Shown here one piece after another: positions 56,905 to 64,000 of a stretch of 64,000 nucleotides of DNA. Source of the DNA: Variovorax paradoxus (GTDB lineage Bacteria > Pseudomonadota > Gammaproteobacteria > Burkholderiales > Burkholderiaceae_C); contig NZ_JAGGNV010000027.1 in the NCBI RefSeq assembly GCF_018614955.1, forward strand, positions 62,001-126,000, given 5' to 3'. The position numbers were made by a program, and so were the translations under genes. Position 1 is the first letter of the stretch. Each line of letters starts with the position of its first letter. The notes under the pieces were generated by a model, which searched no databases, had not been told where the DNA came from, and was given only the letters and a program-made list of their open reading frames with translations.

Positions 56905-58340
56905 CCGCAACGGCCGCCTCTGGAGCCCGCGCCTTGCGCGGGCGCGGCGCGGTGCTCGCCATCATCGTCGCGAGCTATTTGATGATCGTGATCGACATCT
57001 CGATCGTCATCACCGGTCTGCCGAAGATCCAGGCGGGCCTGCACTTCACGCCGGCGGGCCTGTCGTGGGTCCAGAACGCCTACACCCTGAGCTTCGGCGG
57101 CCTGCTGCTGCTCGGCGCACGCGCCTGCGACATCCTCGGCCGCCGGCGGATGTTCATCGCCGGTCTCGCGCTTTTCACGCTGGCATCGCTGGCGATCGGC
57201 GTCGCGCAAACGCCCGCATGGCTGCTCGCTTCCCGTGCCGTGCAGGGTGTCGGCGCCGCGATCCTGGCGCCCTCGACGCTGGCGTTGCTGTCCACGCACT
57301 TTGCAGAGGGACCTGAGCGCACCCGCGCGCTGGCGTACTACGCCGCGGCAGCCGGCGTGGGCGCGAGCCTGGGGCTGGTGGCGGGCGGGCTCGTGGCCGA
57401 TCTGCTGTCCTGGCGCGTCGGCTTCTTCATCAATCTGCCGATCGGGATCGCCCTGATGCTCGGCGCGCGCCGCTACATCGAGGAAGCGCCGGGACGCCCG
57501 GGCCGGCTCGATCTGACAGGGGCGGCAAGTTCCACGCTCGGCATGAGCGCCGTGGTGTACGGGCTCGTGCGTTCCGCCGAGACGGGATGGGGCGATGCGA
57601 CCACGATCTCATCGCTGGTGATCGGTATCGCGCTGATGGCGCTCTTTTTCTTCAACGAGTCGCGCGCACGGCCGCCCATTTTCCCGTTGCGCCTGTTCGC
57701 CAGCCGCGAGCGCAGCGCGGCCTATGCGGCACGCGTGCTGTTCCTTGGCGGAATGGTCGGCTTCTGGTTCTTTGCCACCCAGTACCTCCAGGGCGTTCTG
57801 GGCTTGCGGCCGTTCCAGGCGGGCCTCGCGTTCCTTCCGACGACGATTCCAAATTTCGCAGCGGCGATGATGGTGCCGCGACTCACGCGCAAGTTCGGGA
57901 ACGCGCGCTTGCTGGCTGCCGGCCTGGCGGTCGGCGCTTGCGGCATGGCCTGGCTGGCGCAGGTCTCGGAGCACACGCCGTATTGGGCCGGCATCGCGTT
58001 GCCGATGATCCTGATCGGCATCGGCCAGGGCGGTGTGCTGGGGCCGCTGACCGTTTCCGCAGTGGCCGGCGTGGCCAGCGAGGACGCGGGAGCCGCATCG
58101 GGCCTGGTGAACGTCGCGCACCAGCTGGGCGGGTCCCTCGGCCTCGGCGTGCTGGTCGTCGTGTTCGCCGCCGCGGGTTCCGGTTCTGCGCCGGACGCCG
58201 CGCAACTGGCGCACCGCGTCGCCGCTACGTTCAATGCGAGCACGGTCATGCTGTCGGTCGCGCTGGTCGTCGTGTTGACCCTCATCGTGCGGCCAGGCGG
58301 ACGATATCGCCGAGATGATGAAGCCTTAAAGGGCAGCTGA
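56901..58340 (+). CDS. MFS drug/solute exporter, DHA2 (14-TM) family
   Basis: A 479-aa major facilitator with about fourteen hydrophobic segments. The DHA2 features are IDISIVITGLPKIQ in TM1, motif A GARACDILGRRRMF, and motif C-like GVGASLGLVAGG in TM5. Proton-driven efflux is expected. The start overlaps the intact-frame stop of the preceding CMD remnant by 4 nt, so it belongs to the pao-cupin transcript. Confidence 0.92.
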   Translation: MTATAASGARALRGRGAVLAIIVASYLMIVIDISIVITGLPKIQAGLHFTPAGLSWVQNAYTLSFGGLLLLGARACDILGRRRMFIAGLALFTLASLAIGVAQTPAWLLASRAVQGVGAAILAPSTLALLSTHFAEGPERTRALAYYAAAAGVGASLGLVAGGLVADLLSWRVGFFINLPIGIALMLGARRYIEEAPGRPGRLDLTGAASSTLGMSAVVYGLVRSAETGWGDATTISSLVIGIALMALFFFNESRARPPIFPLRLFASRERSAAYAARVLFLGGMVGFWFFATQYLQGVLGLRPFQAGLAFLPTTIPNFAAAMMVPRLTRKFGNARLLAAGLAVGACGMAWLAQVSEHTPYWAGIALPMILIGIGQGGVLGPLTVSAVAGVASEDAGAASGLVNVAHQLGGSLGLGVLVVVFAAAGSGSAPDAAQLAHRVAATFNASTVMLSVALVVVLTLIVRPGGRYRRDDEALKGS

Positions 58341-58358
58341 GCCGCTAAGCTCGGCCGC

Positions 58359-58883
58359 ATGGCAAGAAACATCGAAATCAAGGCGCGCATCCCGAGCGTC
58401 GAGCGTCTTGTTCCGAGGGCCGCGGCCATCGCCGACGAAGGCCCCGTCGACATCCAGCAGGACGACACCTTCTTCCTCTGCAACACGGGCCGGCTCAAGC
58501 TGCGTACCTTTGCCGCGGGCAACGGCGAGCTGATCTACTACCGGCGCGCCGACCTCGCGGGCCCGAAGGAATCCTTCTACCTGCGCACGCCGATCGCGGC
58601 GCCCGACATCCTGCGCGAGTCCCTGAGCCTGGCCTACGGCCAGGCGGGCAGGGTTGTCAAGCAGCGCATGCTCTTCCTCGCCGGGCAAACCCGCATCCAC
58701 CTGGACCGCGTGCAAGGCCTCGGCGACTTTCTGGAGCTCGAGGTGGTGCTCGAAGACGGCCAAAGTGGAGAAGAGGGTGCGCAAGAGGCGCGGCGCATCA
58801 TGGCGCTGCTCTCGGTCGATGCGTCGCAGCTGATCGAGGGCGCCTATGTCGATCTGTTGAATGGAAAGGACGTATCCCGATGA
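58359..58883 (+). CDS. CYTH-domain protein (class IV adenylate cyclase-like)
   Basis: A 174-aa CYTH (triphosphate tunnel) protein: N-terminal NIEIKARI, where the family EXEXK reads N-I-E-I-K, then KLRTF, LIYYRRADLAGPKESFY and RIHLDRVQGLGDFLELEVVL, typical of CyaB/ThTPase-like members. Known activities are cAMP synthesis or triphosphate hydrolysis; sequence alone cannot tell. Overlaps the RidA gene by 4 nt. Confidence 0.88.
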   Translation: MARNIEIKARIPSVERLVPRAAAIADEGPVDIQQDDTFFLCNTGRLKLRTFAAGNGELIYYRRADLAGPKESFYLRTPIAAPDILRESLSLAYGQAGRVVKQRMLFLAGQTRIHLDRVQGLGDFLELEVVLEDGQSGEEGAQEARRIMALLSVDASQLIEGAYVDLLNGKDVSR

Positions 58884-59266
58884 CTGTGATCCAGCACAAC
58901 CCGGAGGGCGTGTTTCCGCCCTACCGCTGTTACAGCCATGCCACGGAGATCAGAGGCGACTCGCGCCTGCTGGTCATCAGCGGGCTCAACGGCTACCTCG
59001 CCGACGGCATCACCATGCCCGAGTCCTTCGAGGAGCAGGGCGATCTGATCTGGACCCACATGGGGACCATCCTGCGATCGGCCGGCATGGATTACCGCGA
59101 CCTGGTCTCCGTGCGCACCTACCTGGCCGCGCCCGAATTCGACGAGGCGAACGTGCGCCTGCGCGTCAAATACCTGGGCGACCATCGGGTGTCCTTGACG
59201 GTGGTCTGCTCCCGATTGCTCGATCCTCGCTGGAAGCTCGAGATCGAGGCAATGGCTGCAAAATAG
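58880..59266 (+). CDS. RidA-family protein (catalytic Arg present)
   Basis: A 128-aa RidA/YjgF-family protein. R112 (CSRLLDPR) aligns with the imine-hydrolysing arginine of RidA, and the C-terminal EIEAMA is conserved. Removal of reactive enamine/imine intermediates is the family role. Translationally coupled to the CYTH gene, 29 bp before a methyltransferase gene. Confidence 0.88.
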   Translation: MTVIQHNPEGVFPPYRCYSHATEIRGDSRLLVISGLNGYLADGITMPESFEEQGDLIWTHMGTILRSAGMDYRDLVSVRTYLAAPEFDEANVRLRVKYLGDHRVSLTVVCSRLLDPRWKLEIEAMAAK

Positions 59267-59295
59267 GCGGTATTGCGCTCTTTCAGGAGACACCC

Positions 59296-60150
59296 GTGGC
59301 CGTTGTCCCCCGCGCCCGGCCGGAAGCGGAGAAGGTCGCACTGAGCCGGGAGAAGGAAACCCTCCTCATTACCCTCTACGCCAAGGGCGAGGAGAGCCGC
59401 CTGCCCGATTCGCTGCTGCACGACCACTTCGCCGCGGAGGCGATGAGCCGCATCGATTACGACTTCTCGAAACTGCAGGTCAGCCGCGACGACATGATCG
59501 GGCTCGCGATGCGCGCGCACATCCTGGACGGCTGGACCCGCGAATTCATCGCGAAGTATCCGAGAGCGACCGTGCTGCATCTGGGCTGCGGCCTGGACAG
59601 CCGCGTGTTCCGCATCGATCCGCCGCCCAGCGTCCGATGGATCGATGTCGACTATCCGGAGGTCATAGCGCTGCGCCGGCGCCTCTATCCGGAGCGCGAG
59701 GGCTACGCCATGATCGGCGCGTCGGTGACCGAGCCCGGCTGGCTGGCCTCGGTGCCCTCGTACCGTCCGGCGATGATCGTCGCCGAGGGGCTTTTCATGT
59801 ACCTCGCCGAGGATGCGGTGCCGCAACTCCTCGCACGGCTCACGCGGCATTTTCCGGGCGGCCATGTGGCCTTCGACAGCTTCAGCCGGCTCGGCCTGCA
59901 ACTCGTGCGGTACCACCGGTCGGTGCGGGCCACCGGCGCAATCCTGCGTTGGAGCATCGACGATGCGCACGAGCTCGAACGCCGCATTCCCAAGATGAAA
60001 CTGCTGACCGAGCTGACGGCCTATGACTCGAACGGCTACGACCCGCAGCAGATCGCCCGGATGTCGTGGCCGGCGCGGATGGCGGTGCGGGTGTTCGCCT
60101 GGGTTCCGCCGCTGGGCAGGCTCGGGCGGCTGCTGCGCTACAGCTTCTGA
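59296..60150 (+). CDS. LCM/PPM-family SAM-dependent methyltransferase
   Basis: A 284-aa methyltransferase of the leucine-carboxyl-methyltransferase-like group (as in polyketide O-methyltransferases): VLHLGCGLDSRVFRID, the IDVDYPEV loop and VAEGLFMYL are diagnostic. GTG 59296 is chosen for AGGAG eight bases upstream. Carboxyl or hydroxyl methylation of a small molecule is likely; the acceptor is unknown. Confidence 0.9.
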   Translation: MAVVPRARPEAEKVALSREKETLLITLYAKGEESRLPDSLLHDHFAAEAMSRIDYDFSKLQVSRDDMIGLAMRAHILDGWTREFIAKYPRATVLHLGCGLDSRVFRIDPPPSVRWIDVDYPEVIALRRRLYPEREGYAMIGASVTEPGWLASVPSYRPAMIVAEGLFMYLAEDAVPQLLARLTRHFPGGHVAFDSFSRLGLQLVRYHRSVRATGAILRWSIDDAHELERRIPKMKLLTELTAYDSNGYDPQQIARMSWPARMAVRVFAWVPPLGRLGRLLRYSF

Positions 60151-60156
60151 AGTCCC

Positions 60157-60990
60157 TCACGCGGCCTTCGGCTCGGGGATGACTGCTGTCAGGGCAAAGT
60201 CGATGAGATGGAGCCAGGTCGCTTCGAGGCCCATGATGTTGTGATGGTCGGAGCCGGCGATGGTTTGCACGCTGATCGGCGTCGGCCAGGCCGCGATGAG
60301 CTTCTCCGAGCGCGCCGGCAGCACGACGTCGTCGCGCGCGGCCAGCAGGACCTGGGTCTTCGCTGCGACCTCCTTGCAGTGCGCCAGCGAGTTGAACTGG
60401 TGCCGCAGCAACAGGGAAAGCGGAACGAGCGGGAAGCGCTTCTTCGCCACCTCCAGCATCGAGTCGTAGGGGGTGACCAGCTGCAGGCTTGCGAAATCCT
60501 GCCGCGCCACGAGCTGAATGGCCACGCCCGTCCCCAGACTTCGACCGACGACGTGCAGGCGCGCGCGCGGGAAGGCCCGGCGCAAGTGATTGGCGAACTC
60601 TTTCGCGTCCTCGACGGAGGCGATCTCGGAGGGGTGCCCCTGCGAGTCGGCGACACCCCGATAGTTGACCGCGGCGAATCCGAAGCCTTCCGGAAGCCAG
60701 TGCAGCACCTTGGCAGTGGCGCGGACGTCCTCCCCTCGGCCCGCGAAATAGATGAACAGATCCTGCAGCGCGTCCTCGCCTTGGGGGTGATAGACATAGC
60801 CGCGGACCATCCCGCCCGGCACGGCGTGAGAGTAGGTGGAAAAGTCCTCGGACAAGTGAACGACGGGGTGCTTGCGGGCGTCGAACAGGATGTGTCCTTG
60901 ACGTGTCGCAAGAAGGGTCCAGTAGGCTGCGATGCCTCCGAGAGCAGCTGCGGAAGCCGATAGTGCAAAGCGAAAGACTTTGGATGACAA
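60157..60990 (-). CDS. Alpha/beta hydrolase (membrane-anchored)
   Basis: A 277-aa alpha/beta hydrolase with an N-terminal hydrophobic anchor (~8-28) and the catalytic triad S151 (GRSLGTG), D220 or D221 (AARDDVV) and H249 or H250 (GSDHHN), as in BEM46/YfhR-type proteins. TTG 60990 with GGAG upstream puts the anchor at the start; the longer ATG frame to 61089 would overlap the LysR gene by 80 bp. Substrate unknown. Confidence 0.8.
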   Translation of the reverse strand: MSSKVFRFALSASAAALGGIAAYWTLLATRQGHILFDARKHPVVHLSEDFSTYSHAVPGGMVRGYVYHPQGEDALQDLFIYFAGRGEDVRATAKVLHWLPEGFGFAAVNYRGVADSQGHPSEIASVEDAKEFANHLRRAFPRARLHVVGRSLGTGVAIQLVARQDFASLQLVTPYDSMLEVAKKRFPLVPLSLLLRHQFNSLAHCKEVAAKTQVLLAARDDVVLPARSEKLIAAWPTPISVQTIAGSDHHNIMGLEATWLHLIDFALTAVIPEPKAA

Positions 60991-61009
60991 GGGGGCTCCG
61001 GCGGAAAGG

Positions 61010-61984
61010 CTATGTGTCGCTTCGTTGCCTGCATTCTGCTGTAAATGCGCGATCGGGCCTGAACCCGGCGCCGCTGTGAACAGGCGCATGTTGTGCCATC
61101 AGCTCAGCGACCCAATCGATGAACACGCGCAGCTTGGTGCTGACATGCCGGTTCGGCGGAAACGCCACGTACAACGGCATCGGATCGAAGCGCCAGCCCT
61201 CGAACAGGGACATCAGCTCGCCGCGCGCCAGGTGCGCCTTGGACATGTAGTCCGGCAGCCAAAGGACTCCCAGGCCGGCCAAGCCGGCGGCGAGGTAGGC
61301 ATTGCCGTCGTCGACCGCGAACACGTAGCGGCCTTGCACTTCGATGCTCTCGCCGTCGCGGTGCATGGCATACGGAAAGGGCTTGCCGCTGCGTGACCAC
61401 AGGAAGCCCACGATGCGGTGATGCGTGTCTTCCAGCTCCCGCGGGTGCGATGGCGTTCCGGCGCGTTCCAGGTAGCTCGGCGCCGCATAAACCCCGAGCT
61501 GCAGGTCGCCCACGCGGCGTGCCATCAGCGACTGGTCGGTGAGTTCGCCGCCGCGCACGACGCAGTCCACGTTTTCCCCGATCAGGTCCACCATGCGATC
61601 GCTCACGCCCATGTCGAGCTGGATGTCGGGGTAGCGCGCGTGGAATGCCGGCAGCGCCGGCACCAGAATCATGCGAGCCAGCGGGCTGGGCACATCCACC
61701 CGCAGGCGGCCCCTGGGCGACGCCGAGGCGCTGGACAGGCTGGTCTCGGCATCGTCCATATCGGCCAGCAGGCGCACCACGCGCTCGTAGTAGGCCGCGC
61801 CGTCGGCCGTGACGTTGACCTTGCGCGTGGTGCGGTTGAGCAGCTTGACGCGCAGCCGTGCTTCCAGCTGCTGCACCAGTTGCGTCACGCTGGTCTTGTT
61901 CATATGAAGCGTCTCGGCCGCCTTGGTGAAGCTGCGTGCTTCCACTACGCGAGCAAATGCCTGCATCGCATCAAAACGGTCCAT
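61010..61984 (-). CDS. LysR-family regulator (DmlR/CrgA-like)
   Basis: A 324-aa LTTR: wHTH at ~1-60 (FARVVEARSFTKAAETLHMNK, LLNRTTRKVNVTADG), effector domain with DCVVRGG typical of the DmlR/AaeR-like group. Divergent from the RidA gene at 62129. The shared 144-bp region holds a clear dyad at 62010-62028. Confidence 0.92.
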   Translation of the reverse strand: MDRFDAMQAFARVVEARSFTKAAETLHMNKTSVTQLVQQLEARLRVKLLNRTTRKVNVTADGAAYYERVVRLLADMDDAETSLSSASASPRGRLRVDVPSPLARMILVPALPAFHARYPDIQLDMGVSDRMVDLIGENVDCVVRGGELTDQSLMARRVGDLQLGVYAAPSYLERAGTPSHPRELEDTHHRIVGFLWSRSGKPFPYAMHRDGESIEVQGRYVFAVDDGNAYLAAGLAGLGVLWLPDYMSKAHLARGELMSLFEGWRFDPMPLYVAFPPNRHVSTKLRVFIDWVAELMAQHAPVHSGAGFRPDRAFTAECRQRSDT

Positions 61985-62009
61985 CTCTGCCCCAGCTGAT
62001 TTAGAAGAT

Positions 62010-62028
62010 TGTTTGGATTCTGCAAACA
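62010..62028. promoter_or_regulatory. Candidate LysR operator TGTTTG-N7-CAAACA
   Basis: TGTTTGGATTCTGCAAACA is a perfect 6-bp inverted repeat with 7-bp spacing, 26 bp from the LysR start. It fits the interrupted-dyad form of LTTR boxes and probably controls both the LysR and the RidA-like gene. Confidence 0.6.
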
Positions 62029-62128
62029 GTGATTATTGGCCTTGCTCGTTTATCCGGAAGGCACGGATCCCTAGAGTCCCTTCATCGTTATCACCGGGTC
62101 GGCCTCGACCCATTCAAGAAGGCAATCC

Positions 62129-62533
62129 ATGACTCAGCGTGACGTCGTTTTTCCGCCCGGGCGCCAGGCGCTCTACGAAAGGAATCGCTATTCGCCGGCG
62201 ATCCGGTCCAATGGCTTCCTGTTCGTTTCAGGGCAGGTTGGCAGCCGCGAGGACGGCTCGCCCGAGCCCGACCTGGAGGCGCAGGTCCGGCTCGCTTTCG
62301 ACAACCTCAAGGCGATCCTGGTGGCTGCGGGCTGCACGTTCGACGATGTGATCGACGTGACCGTCTTCATCGTCGATCCCGAATCGAGGTTCGACGCGAT
62401 CTGGAAGGTGGTGCCGGAGTATTGGGGCAACGCGCCGCACCCGACGCTGACTGGCGTCGGCGTGACCTGGCTCTATGGCTTCCAGTTCGAGATCAAGGTG
62501 ATCGCGAAGCTTCCTGAGACCAGTGATGGTTGA
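62129..62533 (+). CDS. RidA-family protein, catalytic Arg replaced
   Basis: A 134-aa YjgF/RidA-family protein (SGQVGSREDG, DDVIDVTVFIVD). The position of the RidA catalytic arginine aligns with W114 (VGVTWLYGFQFEI), so deamination of imines as in RidA is unlikely; it belongs to one of the Rid subfamilies without Arg. AAGAAGG precedes the ATG. Alone downstream of the LysR-controlled promoter. Confidence 0.85.
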   Translation: MTQRDVVFPPGRQALYERNRYSPAIRSNGFLFVSGQVGSREDGSPEPDLEAQVRLAFDNLKAILVAAGCTFDDVIDVTVFIVDPESRFDAIWKVVPEYWGNAPHPTLTGVGVTWLYGFQFEIKVIAKLPETSDG

Positions 62534-62597
62534 TCTCACGCTGCCCCTGCCGCGCCCCTAGAATCGTTGCAGTCATCGACAGCAAAGGATTTTCGGT

Positions 62598-63014
62598 GTG
62601 AGAAGGTGGTTCGTGCTGCTCGCCCTGGCTGCTGCCGCCGTGCAGGCCCAGACTGCCTGGTTCACGGTGACCGGCAATCCGGACGATGCTTCCGTCAACA
62701 CGGTTCAGGTCGACCCGGTGGCGATCAAGACCGCGGGCGACTTCAAGACCATGAACGTGCGCGTGAGCCGGTCGGAGCCGCGGATCAACTGGGACGGCGT
62801 GCCCTACCGCTCCTACGAGTCGCGGGTCGTCTTCGATTGCCGTGCCGGCAAAGCCAGCTACCTGTACGCGAGCTACTACCTGGAGCCCCTGTGGCAGGGC
62901 GCGCCGCACAAGGCCGTGGACTATGCGGGCCACCCGCGTCCCATGCTGTTTCGCAACGTCGAGCCCAATCCCACCGAGCGCATCGTGCGCGCAGCCTGCC
63001 GTCCCAGCGCCTAG
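62598..63014 (+). CDS. Small secreted protein, surface-adhesin E-like
   Basis: A 138-aa exported protein with signal peptide 1-18 (LAAAAVQAQ) and about 120 residues containing FKTMNVRVSRSEP, YRSYESRVVFDCRAG and a terminal cysteine near the end, a pattern seen in Burkholderiales proteins annotated as surface-adhesin protein E. One disulfide (VFDC to AAC) is plausible. GTG 62598 is the only reasonable start. Its TAG stop lies inside copy 2 of the 24-bp palindrome. Confidence 0.72.
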   Translation: MRRWFVLLALAAAAVQAQTAWFTVTGNPDDASVNTVQVDPVAIKTAGDFKTMNVRVSRSEPRINWDGVPYRSYESRVVFDCRAGKASYLYASYYLEPLWQGAPHKAVDYAGHPRPMLFRNVEPNPTERIVRAACRPSA

Positions 63015-63034
63015 GGCCTGTTAACAGGCCCTAG
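63011..63034. repeat. 24-bp perfect palindrome, copy 2
   Basis: Identical over all 24 bp to 11853-11876 (arm CTAGGGCCTGTT plus exact reverse complement). Again the leading TAG is the stop codon of the upstream gene. Flanks are unrelated beyond the element. Confidence 0.88.
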
Positions 63035-63132
63035 CTGCGCAAGATTCGTCAAGCGCAGCGCAAGAGGGATCAAGCCGGACAACGAATATCGGCGCACCAT
63101 CGCACCCTGTTGGACTCCGCTGGCAGGTGCCC

Positions 63133-64000
63133 ATGGACTACCTAAGTACGCGTGAGACCGCCGCCGCACTGCGAGCGCGGCAGGTGTCGGCGGTCGAACT
63201 GCTCGAGCGGTCGATCGCGCGCATCGAGCGCTTCGACCGGCAGATCCATGCCGTGGTCGTGCGCGACTTCGAGCGCGCGCGTGCCGCGGCACGAGCGGCC
63301 GATGCGGCGCTGGCGCGCGGCGAGCGGCGTCCGCTGCTGGGCGTGCCGATCACCATCAAGGAGGCCTTCAACGTGGCGGGCCTGCCGACGACCTGGGGCG
63401 TCCCCGGCACCGAGAAGGCGCTGGCGCCGGAGGATGCGGTGGTCGTCCGGCGCCTCAAGGCCGCCGGCGCCGTGCTGATCGGCAAGACCAACCTGGCGCT
63501 GCACCTGGCGGACTGGCAGAGCGACAACCCGCTCTACGGCTTCACGCGCAATCCCTGGGACGAGGGCCGCACGGCCGGCGGCTCGTCCGGCGGTTCGGCC
63601 GCGGCGCTGGCGGCGGGCTACGTGTCGCTCGAGTTCGGATCCGACCTGGCCGGGTCGCTGCGCGTGCCGGCGCACTGCTGCGGCATCTTCGCGCACAAGC
63701 CGACGCACGGCCTGGTGCCGATGCGCGGGTTCGCGCCGCCGGGCACGCCGCTTCTGTCGGTGAGCGCCGATGTCGATCTTGCCGTGGTCGGCCCCATGGC
63801 ACGAAGCGCGGGCGACTTGGCGCTGGCGCTCGACGTGACGGCGGGGCCGGACGATGACCGCGCCGCGGCCTGGCGGCTGGCGCTGCCGCCCGTGCGCCAC
63901 GACGCGCTGGCGGATTTCCGCGTGCTGGTGCTCGACACCCATCCGCATCTGCCCACTTCGCAGGCCGTGCGCGCCGCGCTCGATCGCATGGCCGAGGGGC
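63133..64000 (+). CDS. Amidase signature family protein (3' end outside window)
   Basis: The first 289 residues of an amidase. The Ser-cisSer-Lys triad is K76 (VPITIKEAFN), S152 (AGGSSGGSAAA) and S175 (SDLAGSLRVPA), all present. It hydrolyses an amide to acid plus ammonia; relatives include GatA-like and 6-aminohexanoate cyclic-dimer-type amidases, and the substrate is unknown. ATG 63133 follows copy 2 of the palindrome by 98 bp, so it likely has its own promoter. The gene is cut by the window edge. Confidence 0.92.
   Translation, partial: MDYLSTRETAAALRARQVSAVELLERSIARIERFDRQIHAVVVRDFERARAAARAADAALARGERRPLLGVPITIKEAFNVAGLPTTWGVPGTEKALAPEDAVVVRRLKAAGAVLIGKTNLALHLADWQSDNPLYGFTRNPWDEGRTAGGSSGGSAAALAAGYVSLEFGSDLAGSLRVPAHCCGIFAHKPTHGLVPMRGFAPPGTPLLSVSADVDLAVVGPMARSAGDLALALDVTAGPDDDRAAAWRLALPPVRHDALADFRVLVLDTHPHLPTSQAVRAALDRMAEG

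Noticed and set aside
58359-58883. A second cAMP source for the Crp-like regulator
   Set aside because: CYTH proteins with this N-I-E-I-K start cannot be told apart from triphosphatases, and the gene is 38 kb from the Crp circuit.

Overview
The window reads as a chromosomal segment of a high-GC beta-proteobacterium of the Comamonadaceae, most like Variovorax or a close relative. The evidence is four orphan Bug-type tripartite-tricarboxylate binding proteins, many LysR and FCD-type GntR regulators each beside a small catabolic operon, a complete membrane-type urate pathway, and intergenic repeats of the Burkholderiales kind. The genus call is inference. I see no rRNA, tRNA, CRISPR array, phage or transposase gene. 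Coding density is very high, with many 4-nt ATGA start/stop overlaps.

Layout. 0-3.6 kb: a frameshifted enoyl-CoA hydratase end, an aldo/keto reductase, two GNAT acetyltransferases, a GFA-type zinc protein and a DinB protein. 3.6-7.1 kb: FCD-GntR regulator, allantoin/hydantoin racemase and NCS1 permease, divergent from an acylphosphatase. 7.2-14 kb: a Bug protein with an IlvD/Edd dehydratase and, across a LysR gene, a DapA-family lyase (a likely sugar-acid route), then a second aldo/keto reductase and a MetE-core protein with an ABC binding protein. 15.1-21.7 kb: a signalling block of hybrid-sensor-like histidine kinase, single-domain receiver, receiver-cyclase, Crp-family regulator and an HKD phospholipase D-like protein, with a perfect CRP-type site between the last two.

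22-31.5 kb: urate catabolism. PuuD oxidises urate, UraH hydrolyses hydroxyisourate, a fused UraD/allantoate amidohydrolase performs OHCU decarboxylation and allantoate hydrolysis, PuuE opens allantoin, and a glycerate 2-kinase takes the glyoxylate-derived glycerate into central metabolism. The 3.6-6.6 kb racemase/permease operon belongs functionally with it: three promoters (6.71, 26.93 and 28.77 kb) carry the same TGTATACA-centred operator, and each of the two loci encodes a paralogous FCD-GntR regulator.

31.5-37.6 kb: LysR, CitE-like CoA lyase, Bug, amidohydrolase, Bug and CaiB CoA-transferase, an uncharacterised organic-acid route. 37.6-45 kb: a TetR-controlled HlyD/ABC/ABC/NodT exporter with an 18-bp perfect palindromic operator. 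45-51.2 kb: HxlR-SCP2 regulator, methyltransferase, then LysR, CaiB, HMG-CoA-lyase-like, VOC and Bug. 51.2-58.3 kb: LysR and a periplasmic PaoABC-type molybdenum aldehyde oxidoreductase with a cupin, a broken carboxymuconolactone-decarboxylase-like gene and an MFS pump. 58.3-64 kb: CYTH protein, two RidA-family proteins, an LCM-type methyltransferase, an alpha/beta hydrolase, LysR, a small secreted protein and the start of an amidase cut by the window edge.

The most interesting items are the cyclase/Crp circuit (non-canonical base-selecting residues in the cyclase, conserved DNA-contact residues in the Crp protein and a matching site next to it), the TGTATACA urate/allantoin regulon, the UraD-amidohydrolase fusion, and a 24-bp perfect palindrome that carries TAG stop codons on both strands at two gene ends.
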